From Gnetum montanum (taxonomy: Eukaryota; Streptophyta; Gnetopsida; Gnetales; Gnetaceae), in NCBI GenBank assembly GCA_015680685.1, contig MNCI01035130.1:1036649-1100648 (forward strand): a stretch of DNA of 64,000 nucleotides, given 5' to 3'. The translations under genes were made by a program, and so were the position numbers. The notes under the pieces were generated by a model. That model was not told where the DNA came from and ran no database searches. It saw only the letters and a program-made list of their open reading frames with translations. Positions 44,983 to 55,122 of the stretch are shown one piece after another. Positions within the stretch are counted from its first letter, which is position 1. Each line of letters starts with the position of its first letter.

Positions 44983-47470
44983 CCTACTAAAAAGCTAATT
45001 CTAGTCTACAAATTTATTCTTGAAAAATGTAGAGGGTAATGGTCTTTTCTGTTATTAGATATAACTTTAAAGAATTTAGTAGAATCATGTTTGGAATGCA
45101 AGGGAGAAGGACAACTCCCCCTACCTTGAGATGGGTAGGCTTAAATCCAAAATTGAACTAAGGGTGAGCCTTAGATTAATAAGTGTCTTACACATAATAA
45201 ACTTTATTATTTTTAAACAATATCCTTGAAGTACAACATTCATAAGTCAAGGTGGCTAAATAGCTTAGTTTAGAATAATGCTTATTAGTGTTGATTTCTA
45301 AATACCTACTTAGATGAGTCACTAAGGTGGAAAGGGTGTGTTATATCAAACCTAGTTTCTCTTATGGTAAAGACATCTCTTGATATTAAGTAAGTTCAAT
45401 GTCCTGTGAACAACCTTTACAAAATAAATTTGTCTCCCACAAGAACCTCATGATTGAAGCCAATCAAATATTTAATTTCTTATGGAAAAAGGGAGGAATA
45501 AAAAGAAAAAAATATGATGAAAAAAAAGAGAAAAAAAAAGAAACTAAGAAAAGAAAAAAATACTACCCCATAAGAACCTTTCATCATGAGTTGAGCCACA
45601 CTTCCACAAGAACCTTATAGTTGGGATGATGATTCAAGCTCATAACTTCAAGCATCCAATAAGAACCCCCTTTTGTAATTAGAGTGTTTAAGGATTAGGC
45701 AAAAATTACCAATCAAATAAGAATGCCACTACATTAGAACTAGGGTATAACACTGGTAGCAAAGGAATGACTCCTCTATAGTTAGTATTTTAATGGATAC
45801 CACCACTTCTAATCATTCCTCTTGCTCCATTATTTAGTTACTTTACTTTTGTTTCCTTGTACTTCACATATTATTATTTTCCTTTTGATTTTTTTTTACC
45901 TCATTTTTAAGTTTTTCTATTCCTCTTTTTGATTTTTATTGTGTTATTTTCCTATTTGCTTTTGTATGGTTATCTCTTTTGAATAGTGGTACTTTTGTGC
46001 ATGGGTTTTCTTTTTGTTTCCTATTATGTCTTTCAGAGGCATCAGTGGTTGAGATCCCTACTATGATGGCCAATGATGGATGCTAAAAATCTTTCACCTA
46101 TTACCTTTGATACCCTCTTAGTCATTTCTTTGACCATGGTTCCTTTTAATAATTTATCTTTGCTAATTAGCCTAGGTGCGTTACATACCTTAGTTTAATT
46201 GGGGTGGGGCGGGGAGATAACCAAGTAATAAAGAATATGACAAAAGGGTATAACCAACTTAGAAGCTATACTAAGAACAAGTTAGGGAATGAGTTAGAGG
46301 TAAGTCATGCATCTTAGATCCTCAAATCATAGGAAAGGTTTAGAACTTGAGGATATAAGACATTCTTACACCTAGTAAAGTAGACCTTGTGAGGTGATGT
46401 TAAGCCCAAATATTCCTAGGCAAGGCCTTCCTAATTGATTTATATGTGGACTCATATCTAAGAATAAGAATTAATTAATCAAAAATAGGAATTAACATAA
46501 TTAAATACTTTATAAATAAAATTATAATAATATCAATTAATATCTAAAGCCTTGACTAAGGATGATTAGGACATATGTGGGTATCAATATAATATCGAAG
46601 TATCGATGTCTATTGATAAATAACAAACATCCTAGTTTTTCTTTATCACAAGACATTGTGGTCTCGATGTCTTGCTATAATAATATATATATATAGTGAA
46701 TAGTTGGTTCTAGTGACCTAGATTGGTATGATAGTAATAAAGGTTCAGGTTTCTAACAAGACTTTTGATCGTATCAATAATATTCGACATTGATATATCG
46801 ATGGATATCGATTTACCCGATCTCGTGTAAAAAAGAGCAAATTTCCATGAATATTTCACATCTAAATAGAGAGAAATTAATCAAATAGATACACATATCA
46901 ATTCATGTAGCCTTGATTGATATATATTGATATGTTTTAGATTTTCCCAAATGCCTTGGATTTTATTAGCACGATAGCGATGTTAATCGACATACATATC
47001 GATTCATATAGCTTAAATTGATATGAATTAATATCCCCTAAGATTTTCCAAACATATCAATTTTTATTAGCATAACTTTGATGAATATTGATACATCTAC
47101 AACTTGCAATTCCACTATATCAGTTGATATTGATGTAGCGATAAAAATTAACCTAAAACATATCAAGTCAAATCGTAGTTGTAATATGAGTTGACAAGTG
47201 AAAAAGTAAAAGAAATATATAGTAAAATATTTATGAGGTGGTGATTTCTATTATAAATCATCATCCAACCACGTAAAACCCACATCCAATGTTTAGATTT
47301 GGTGCAAACCAAAGTTTAGGATTAGTAGGGAGCAAAGAAAATAGAAGTCTAGGGCTAGTAAGAAGTAGTAATGCTAGCAAGAAAGTGGCGTGCTAGGTAG
47401 ACACTATAGCCAAAATAAGAGAAGCCAACCAACATGGGGAAGGGTACCAATTTTTGTCCATATAATATAT
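44983..47470 (+). other. Spacer between pol and downstream ORF of element B
   Basis: Non-coding. A Lys/A-rich open stretch at 45,399-45,620 is low complexity, not a gene. It is similar in length and in parts of its sequence to the spacer of A. The 3' part (46,580-47,160) carries a repeat and motif cluster described separately. Confidence 0.6.
46580..47160 (+). promoter_or_regulatory. GATAT/ATCGAT motif cluster upstream of the downstream ORF of B
   Basis: Dense ATCGAT, TATCGAT and TTGATAT motifs, including ATATCGATGGATATCGAT near 46,795, and a roughly 100-bp tandem repeat (starts at 46,891 and 46,991). CTTAAATTGATATGAATTAA (47,012) resembles the LTR's CTAAATTGATATGAACTAAT (49,006). The LTRs also hold GGATCGAT and GACATCGATG. 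The cluster ends about 400 bp before the ORF. A promoter role is inferred. Confidence 0.4.
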
Positions 47471-47589
47471 CAAAACCTCATTTTTGTCATCTTCTTTTGG
47501 GTTCCTCCCCAATCATCATACCATGGGCTAATTAGGCCTTTCAAAATTGTAGTATAAGATGGATGAATCAAGCACCATTGAAGAAAATA

Positions 47590-48667
47590 TACAAGCATGC
47601 ATCCAATGGAGGATTTAATAGATAATTTCAATTTTTTAAAATTTTTCATTTTTTTGCGAGTGCCTAGGAGTAAGTGATTGAAAATTGCTCCATGGAATGC
47701 AAAGGTAGGGTATATAGAGTAGTTCAACCACACCAATGCGATGGTTCTCTAGCAACTAAATGCCATGGGATGTGGGGTTTTTGTTTAACCATCCCTGGAC
47801 TGGTATGTATAGAGGAGGTTTTGGAATTTTACCAAAACCTCAAATGCCACCTCTTGAAGGCCAATCCTCTAGAGCATTACTTGGTGCCTTCTATTCAAAA
47901 AACATGTGTGAAGGTCATAGTGGCTAAGCTAAAGGAGTGGTTCAGGTTGCCAACCCAAGGCAATGACACTTTTGATTAAAGGCCAACACTGAGGAAAAAT
48001 ATGAACTATTTTGTCAGTTCATTGATGAGAGCGATAGTGGCTAGCTACAGAACTAGGGCCTGCACTTTCTAAACCTTAGGCTAGAGCATTGGGTAATGGC
48101 AATGATGATTTTCACTAACATCCTACCATGCACCCACACCGCTTATGTACTTAGCCTACACTCCATGTGATGAAGGTGCTAAAGTATGGTGAGGAGGAAA
48201 ATTTTTCCTACCTTCCAATCAGGTACCTCATCTACCATTACAATGATGATACTCTGAAGCTATGCTTTCCCATCCTCATCTCAATAATTCTGAGGAAATA
48301 TGGAGTCCCTGAGCTACAGAATGGCATAAAGGTACATCTTTTAGTCTTAAATAAATATGCCTTCGCCTAGTCCTTAAGGATCTACACTAAGGTTAGGCCT
48401 TTCATCCAGGAGTCCTAAGAGCCCAGCTCTTCCTTGGCACTTGAATCTAGTAAGCTCCATGGCTTCCATGAGGACGTCTAATCACAGCTTCATGAGGTGT
48501 AGTCCACCTAGCAAGAGATCCTCTCAATTCTACAATAGCCCAGCTCTAGCATTGGCACTATGGATAAGAGGGTGGCAAACATTGAAAAACATGTTTATCC
48601 TAAGATCCATGATGATGATAAGGGAGAAGAACCCATTCAATTTGAGGAGGACATGGATGTGGAAGTA
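47590..48667 (+). pseudogene. Plant transposon protein ORF of element B
   Basis: A readable chain across three frames: EVLEFYQNLKCHLLKANPLE (47,815 on), VKVIVAKLKEWFRLP, EHWVMAMMIFTNILPCTHTA (48,090 on), FSYLPIRYLIYHYNDDTL then CFPILISIILRKYG (48,200 on), and an acidic tail EEPIQFEEDMDVEVGLEA ending at 48,677. The order fits the 'putative plant transposon protein' domain: an 'EFY' strand, a 'WFRLP' motif, a helical core, then a tail. It is in env position, homologous to A's 7260-8330. Function unknown. Confidence 0.6.
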
Positions 48668-48875
48668 GGCTTAGAGGCTTGATATAGCCTCCAAATTATG
48701 ATATTTTATTTTGAAACTTTGTGTTTTGATGACCACTTTTGTTCATGTTCATGGCCATCTTTTAAATTTGAGATTGTTTTTAATCAGATGTGTTATGTTA
48801 TGTTTTAATGTATATTGTTATAGTGTCTCTTTTGTACTAGGGATGGGGGTTATGTTTTCTTTTCACCTTTATGGC

Positions 48876-48903
48876 TAGCTCTAGCCAAAGGCTAGTTAGG
48901 GGT
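48876..48903 (+). other. Purine-rich tract before the 3' LTR of B
   Basis: CTAGCCAAAGGCTAGTTAGGGG lies just before the TG of the 3' LTR. Element A has CTAGCCAAAGGCTAGCTTGGGG in the same place. It is the likely plus-strand primer; the inverted CTAGCC/GGCTAG arms are conserved in both. (Each tract is quoted only as its recognisable start and end: CTAGCCAAAGGCTAG and GGGG.). Confidence 0.5.
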
Positions 48904-49292
48904 TGCTTTAAACCCCATAGAATGTTTTATGTTACATAGTAATGGATAAAGTATTTTTATTTTTTTTTATTGTATGACATATCAAAAATCATTGATTTTT
49001 ACTACCTAAATTGATATGAACTAATGATATTTATTCTAATTATTTCAGGTAGTCATGACAATGATAAGTATTAATACATACGAAATCAATATGGATAACC
49101 TTGGAGGAGAAAATCTAGGTATCAATCGAAATAGAGACACATAAATTGTAGTGATGGTTGCAGAAGTTCGAGGCTATAATGGAAATAGACAAAGTAGATA
49201 TCAATTGACATCGATGCCTATGATAAGGATCAATTATCCAATATTTCATTTTAGATACCCTTAGAGTATAAATACATACCCAAGATTCAAAT

Positions 49293-49364
<72 letters not shown>

Positions 49365-49876
49365 TAAAAAGAGAAAGTATAGAATTGATCCACAAGATAA
49401 AACCACATCAAGTTGAAGTCTAATTTCTTTGAGGAATTATTAAGTGAGAATTTTTTAAAACCTTGTGGTAGCCGTAAATTTTTAGAGTTCAATGTTGGGA
49501 TGTTGAGGTTGTTGCATTGTCTAGACAACACGGTAGAATCAAAATTTAGGTGAAATATTTCTTGTAATTATCATCATCATCTATGCTTGTAACTATGAAT
49601 AGTCTTTTATTTAATTATAAATCTTTATTCTTAAACTTGTGATTAGAAGCTAGATCAAAGGTTCATAATTTTACTTATGAGTGACAAGCATAAGTGTGGA
49701 ATTTGTTTGGACTTGATTCTAACCATTTATTATCTTGATGATTTTTGGATTTTGGAACTATTTCTCCATAGGGTATGACTTGTGAGTTAGTCATAGACAA
49801 GGTGACAATTTCTACAATGAAAGAAATAAAGATAAATATTAATGGTATCTAGCATTAAATTTTTCTTGGCTCGTCA
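48904..49876 (+). repeat. 3' LTR of element B
   Basis: 973 bp, the partner of 38,258-39,266, ending TTGGCTCGTCA. It keeps a TATA box TATAAATA (49,268-49,275) that the 5' copy has lost. A (GA)n(TA)n microsatellite follows the TATA box. Confidence 0.82.
49296..49351 (+). repeat. Compound (GA)n(TA)n microsatellite in the 3' LTR of B
   Basis: About 15 GA units (49,296-49,325) followed by about 13 TA units (49,326-49,351) and a few AC units. The 5' LTR has only a short GATAGATAGAGATAGAGA patch here, so the expansion happened after insertion. Confidence 0.9.
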
Positions 49877-51534
49877 TTTGGCTAAGATTTTAACATCAAG
49901 TCTAGTAAGAACTTTGCAAAGCTAGTGTGGAAGGGACAAAAACAACATAGAACAAGTGAAGCTAGTGTGGAAGGTGCACTCCTATTACTATCTTTAGTAA
50001 ATAGAAAGGCTATGGGATATGACACTTTCCATATATGGTAACCACCCCCCCGCCCCCNNNNNNNNNNNNNNNNNNNNGACCTTTCTAAACATGGAAGGAA
50101 TTTGCAGTCAATTTGTAGCCCACTCTATCAATCATTTGTAGCCAATTTGTAGTCCAAATAATGGCCTAAACCTTATAAAATGAAAACCCCAAAACTTTTT
50201 CAAGGTTCCACAATAACATTTGCACATCTTTGGCACTCTCAACACTTTGACATCCAAGAGCTATTGCTTCCTAGCAAAAATGCAACTTTTTAAAGCATGC
50301 TAGTGTAGAACCATTGTAGCCCTGTTACCCCCATTATCCCCTTTGGGTTTATGAGCCTACGATGTCAATGTTACCCCCTTGGGATCCCCAAATATCATAG
50401 TGGATCATATTGGTTTCCCTAACCCATCACATTTCTCAACCCTAGTAGTAATCAAAGTTGCAGATCTTGAATAGCAGCAGAGAAGGTTTGAAAACATCAG
50501 GAATGGCTAAGCATTTGGATGGTGGAGAAGATTCTATCTTTTTCTATAGGCTTGGAATCCCCACCCAAGTGAACCTCCATTTTCTCTCTAATAGGCACTT
50601 TTGTACACATCTCTGAACTTATTCTTTATTCAATTAAGAAAGTTTATAGTTTCATTTTAAGTGTAATTTGTATTCATTTTGGGTTTTAGATCTACATTTT
50701 TTTACATGTTTTACAACCCATCCCCTTAAGTCTCTAGGTGATCTACCAAACCATCTAGGATACCTTGAATCTCATTTTTTCTCAGAGGCCCTAGGGATTC
50801 AAGGTTAAGATTGTTCACGGCTCATGGCTGAGAATCCTTGGCTTTTTAGAGGCTAAGATTTTCTATCGCTATAGTTTCTTAGCATTAGAAGGAATTCCTC
50901 TACCTAATTTCTATCATCAAATTTATTAGCCATATTTCCAACATTACTCCTAGCTTGAAACTTACATTTTTTGCAGCCAAAACCTTGAAACGCCAATGCT
51001 GCCCCTTATCACCCTGTCATAGAAACTTTAGTGTAGAAGTTACAAGTCATTGGGTGTTGAATTTTTTCAACATATATTGTGAATTTTCAAAGTAAAAGCT
51101 AGCATTAATAACTCACATGCAAACATTCCATCTCTTGCAATCATTTCCATAGAAAAACCAATGGTGTTTTGACACCAACTAAACATACTTTTCCAGTTTT
51201 CTTATTGTGGAGTCTAGTGGCTTTCCAAAACATTTTCAAGAAAGTTTCAACTTTTTATTTTGAATGTCAAACTTTTCCCCCATTCATCAACATTGATTTT
51301 GGAAGACATGATATCCTCTCATCTCATCCCTCCTTTGCCACATCTAGGGTTTTGGCAGCTAGGAAGCCAACATGAATGAAGTTTATTAACAACCTTTACA
51401 CCTTTCCATTTTTGGTAAAGGGGTATACCCATCTTTACCCATAGCCCCCTTTCCACTTTCAACTATTTTTGCTTCATTTGAAATTTTTTGAATTCCACTT
51501 ACTATAATTTTCTCCTATTTTTATCTTTTATAGC
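49877..51534. other. Leader-like non-coding segment upstream of element F gag
   Basis: No ORF of note. Phrases such as GCTAGTGTGGAAG (49,933 and 49,968) recur in the 185-bp array at the right end. An assembly gap of 20 N (50,058-50,077) follows a C-run. It may be the 5' LTR or leader of element F, but no matching LTR is visible. Confidence 0.35.
50041..50077. other. Assembly gap after a C-rich run
   Basis: ACCACCCCCCCGCCCCC is followed by 20 N, so the gap size is probably a placeholder. Confidence 0.95.
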
Positions 51535-53790
51535 ATGTCTCAAGCCATTTTTAGCACAATAATCATGTGTCTCCCATTCAACCAAGTTGCCTTACAAGTA
51601 AATTGAAAATGGATCTGATCAATGGTCTATGACCCTAAAGACCCCACCATGATGGAATGTAGATAATCCTTGAGGCTTAGGGATCAAAGTCATTGGTTTT
51701 TAACAATAAATGAAGAACACTATAACTTCATTTATACAAAGATCTAAGCTAGCATGCTGATCCCCTGAGCAGATGTAGAAGCCAAGAGGGAATTCAAGCT
51801 CATCCATCACAATAGGAAGGAGTATATTCCCTCTGCCTATGACCAAACATCCTTGAATGACATCTATGGTAGTATCTTGATGCTCCTCATTGAGATTGAC
51901 AAAGATAACTGGAAGGCTACCTCTGATGACCAACTAGAGAAGTAAGATGAATTTGAGATGGATTTTGAGCCTAAGAACCTTTTGGGATGAGCCATAGTAC
52001 CCACCTCTACCTATTTTTCCTCTTCCTCTGGACACATCCCACCACTTCATCCCCACCATACCCAACCATGTTCTAGCCCATGCTAGTCATCATCATGCAT
52101 CAAGTACAATTGGTACCATAGCCCAACACCTTCCATTTCTTCATGTCTCTTACCACCCAACCTAGGTCAATATGACTAATGCTAGTGGTAGTTATCACTA
52201 ACCCATTAACTAGTTAAGTGGGTCAATCATGGAATCTTAAGCAACCTAGGGATCACATACCACCTTTGTTCTTTTTGTGCCCCAAATACTAGCATAAAAA
52301 TCTTTCTCCTTATTTGGTCCATAGAGTACAACCATGACATAGCTTATCCCCTCTATCCTATAGTGAATAGCGAGGCCATAAGTCTTCCATTAGATACCAT
52401 AGTTATATGTGCAAACCTTGCAACCAATGAGGGCATCATAGGGCCTAAATCATACCTTCCAAATGATCTAGGACCTGATAGAGTAGTTGAAAAGGCTTAA
52501 GGCCTCTACTTTCTAAAGTGTGAAGATCATGGACTCTTACTAGAATGATCTCATCAGTCCTATAGTCCCACTCTTGACACTTACTCCAAGTGTCCCTATC
52601 CCTTCATTCAGCAAGTATAATAGAGAAGGTCATCCCAATGCTCACCTTATAACATTTTGATCTAACCACTTGTTGTTGCAACAATGGTCACACACTAACA
52701 TGAGAATATTTCCTATGTCCTTGACTAGGAAAGTGCTTGATTAGTACTTTGTCCTACCAAGAGGATCCATATCCTTCCTTGAATATCTCATAGCCTCATT
52801 CATTAACCACTTCAAGTGTAACTTGAAGTTTTATACTATGCTTGACCAATTGATGAAGGTTAAGTAGGGATCCCTTGAACTCATACAAAAGTTCATCCAA
52901 TGGTGGAATGGTCTGCAAATCGAAATGCTATAGCCCATAGCCAAAATCCACCTATTGGCTATATTCAAGGTAGCAATCAATGATTTCATTAAATCCAAGA
53001 AAAACTATCTTTACCCATGGATACTTAGTCAAGCGTTCTTCCAAATCTAAATATACTATAGGCTATTGTTAAAACCATTTAAACTATTAGACCAATTGTT
53101 GAAAAGTGAACATATTCAATACAAATAGATGTCTAAAGCTTCCTAAAAGAAGCATGATAGGCTACATGAGATAGCCAAGGATCTCACTATAGTAACAAAA
53201 GATGATCCACAACTACCTGAATACTTTATGTTAGACCACTTTTTCCACTACCACCAATTGCCTAGTTAGGATATGGACTTTTGCATTGCACTAAAGGATG
53301 ACCTACAGAAAATGATAGATAGTGGAGAGGTAGTTCTAGATGCTGCTATCCTTTTCTGACCATAGAACCAATCAATGCAAGTGTACAAGGACCTGTTGAA
53401 TGCCAACAAAGTTGAATACATTATATCAATGTCTAACATGGATGACAATGGGATACTAGAGAGAGAGCCATTTAGGATTTGGGTATCCCCTCATGATGAA
53501 AGGGCTTTTTCAACTTCTACCAACTTAAGATCATCCTTTGTTATGAGAGTACAATCATGAATGCCTTTGAGGAAACCTTTTCTCATCAGGGTATCCCTAC
53601 CCACTCTAACTCAACCAGTCGTAGCCCAAAAAATTGACATAAGCATGCAACAACCTCCTATGGTGGCCCATGCTATAGCCTCTTCCTTACAACCAAGAAC
53701 TAACAACAACCAAAAGGCTTCAAACAAGAAGAGGAAGAAGCATAAGAAAAATCATAATAACAAGGGTGACAAGTAGGTTGAGGCATGAAA
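51535..53790 (+). pseudogene. gag of element F (Tat/Ogre-like)
   Basis: The start is MSQAIF at 51,535. Readable blocks follow: DFEMDFEPKNLLG-like acidic residues (51,945-51,990), a Pro/Ser/His-rich linker, then HFKCNLKFYTMLDQLMKVK, SLELIQKFIQWWNGL and SYPI-like residues (about 52,800-52,940). The matrix/knuckle-type end reads DMDFCIALKDDLQKMIDSG (about 53,271-53,327) after FFHYHQLP, the 'xFHxxxGHxxxxCxxLxxxIxxLIDxG' pattern of Tat/Ogre gags. A Lys-rich tail runs to 53,776. Many stops. Confidence 0.6.
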
Positions 53791-54099
53791 AGAAGTGGGC
53801 CCATCAAAGCTCACTCCGATATTGTTTATGCCCATGAAATCCTCTACCTAGCCCACCTCAACTAGCAAGCCATGGGAGGGCTGTGAAATCCAAAAGAAAA
53901 AGAAACAAAAAAGACCTAAACCATAATAACCTAATGTCGAAGTTCACATTTTGGGATGCATGGAGGAAGTAAAGCACAACTGGGGTGACAAGCCCATGTC
54001 CAATGACAAAAATTTCCTTAATGTGATGGAATAGGTTAAATATTCTCTCAAATAGAAAAATACAACTCTAAGCCTATATGACCTAATCATGAATTCTGC

Positions 54100-54475
54100 T
54101 ACACATTCTGAAGTGCCAATCAAGATGCTGACTTCCATTCCTATTAATGAGGACATTTCCACTAATGAGGAATCCATCCATGCAGTGATGGTTTCTCCCT
54201 CAACAGGGGGGAGAAGTCAACACCCATGGTATTTTGTGATAGCAAAATGAAGGCCAATCCCCAAAAATGATGAGGTAACTATGAATTCTCTATTCATAAC
54301 CATATGTGTAGGATAGTTTAGGGTGCATCAAGTACATCTAGATGGTGGGGCTACAAGTAATGTTATCCCATGTACCATCATTGAGTGATTAGACTTGATG
54401 GAGAAAATAGAACACATATCAACAACCACTCTCAAATCCATGAAATTTTATGACATAAGGCTTTTGATGTTTACA
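54100..54475 (+). pseudogene. Protease of element F, pol missing after it
   Basis: VHQVHLDGGATSNVIPCTII at 54,323-54,380 is a retropepsin active-site region of the D-G-G-A type. A Lys-Met-Lys-Phe-Tyr-Asp strand follows, and the coding pattern ends at 54,475 in a hairpin. No RT, RNase H or integrase was found in the remaining 9.5 kb. Confidence 0.6.
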
Positions 54476-54529
54476 ACACTTAGAATCCTTAAAATTTCTT
54501 TTTATTTTTGTAAACATCAAAAGCCTTAT
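54455..54529. repeat. Inverted repeat at the break in element F
   Basis: Perfect 21-bp arms (54,455-54,475 and 54,509-54,529; the left arm begins ATAAGGCTTTTGATG) surround a 33-bp loop. Allowing a small bulge, TGAAATTTT extends the pairing on the outside. It sits exactly where protease coding ends, so it probably marks the deletion or template switch that removed pol. Confidence 0.85.
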
Positions 54530-54539
54530 AAAAAATTTC

Positions 54540-55120
54540 AAAACTAGAAAAACATGTAAATTTTTTTTAAAAAAAAATCATTAAAAATATAAGTTCCCTT
54601 TTAACAAGGGTCCACCTTGGCCTAAAACTAGAAAACATATGACCTACCAAGGGATTAAACTAGCATGGTAATCTACTAAGACTCTAAACTGGTATTGTAG
54701 TATGCTAAGACTTTAAATTGGCATCGTGGCCTGACATGGCCTAAAACTAAAAATAAAAATGTATTCCACCATGGCTTAAAATTAGCAAGTAGTCCTTATC
54801 CTATGTCCATTCATAACCTTATAGTCTAACCATTTTCAATATAGCCAATGTAGCCATCAATAGCATAACCTCGCTTACAACCTGTATAACCTTAAAGTCT
54901 TAAAGAAGTAAAGCAATCAATAACTTATATATCCAAAACTAAATTTGAAAATTAATATTTAAAACATATAACCATGGCCACACTATGTGACATAAATGTT
55001 AAAATAATAAACAAGAAGTATCAAAATGTTTACAACTTAGGTGTTGGCCAATCTAGGCCATACAACATTCAACATGACATAAAATAAAATAAAAAATCAT
55101 CCACAAAAGCTATCACATTA
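54540..55120. other. Non-coding segment with short TGGCCTAAAACTA repeats
   Basis: CCTTGGCCTAAAACTAGAAA (54,611), CATGGCCTAAAACTAAAAA (54,737) and CATGGCTTAAAATTAGCAA (54,770) are degenerate repeats. There is no coding pattern. Confidence 0.5.
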
Positions 55121-55122
55121 TG

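Larger units (their letters stand above)
38258..49876 (+). mobile_element. Element B: near-complete Athila-like Ty3/gypsy retrotransposon
   Basis: 11.6 kb with both LTRs, primer site, gag, protease, RT, RNase H, integrase, spacer, plant-transposon-protein ORF and purine tract, all plus strand. Flanking 5-mers TATGG (38,253-38,257) and TTTGG (49,877-49,881) form a probable target duplication with one mismatch. The LTRs differ by many substitutions and several indels, so it is old. It belongs to the same family as element A. Confidence 0.85.

Noticed and set aside
45399-45620. Lys-rich plus-strand open frame
   Set aside because: A-rich low-complexity sequence in the spacer of B.
46540-47160. 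CRISPR-like array
   Set aside because: Repeats are degenerate, spacers are irregular and the context is a plant retroelement spacer.
47470-47736. 88-codon minus-strand frame
   Set aside because: Antisense to the downstream ORF of element B and without family pattern.
49115-49531. 138-codon minus-strand open frame
   Set aside because: It runs through the (GA)n(TA)n microsatellite and LTR sequence; not coding.
53561-53776. Independent small basic protein
   Set aside because: It is the Lys-rich tail of element F gag, in line with the preceding gag blocks.
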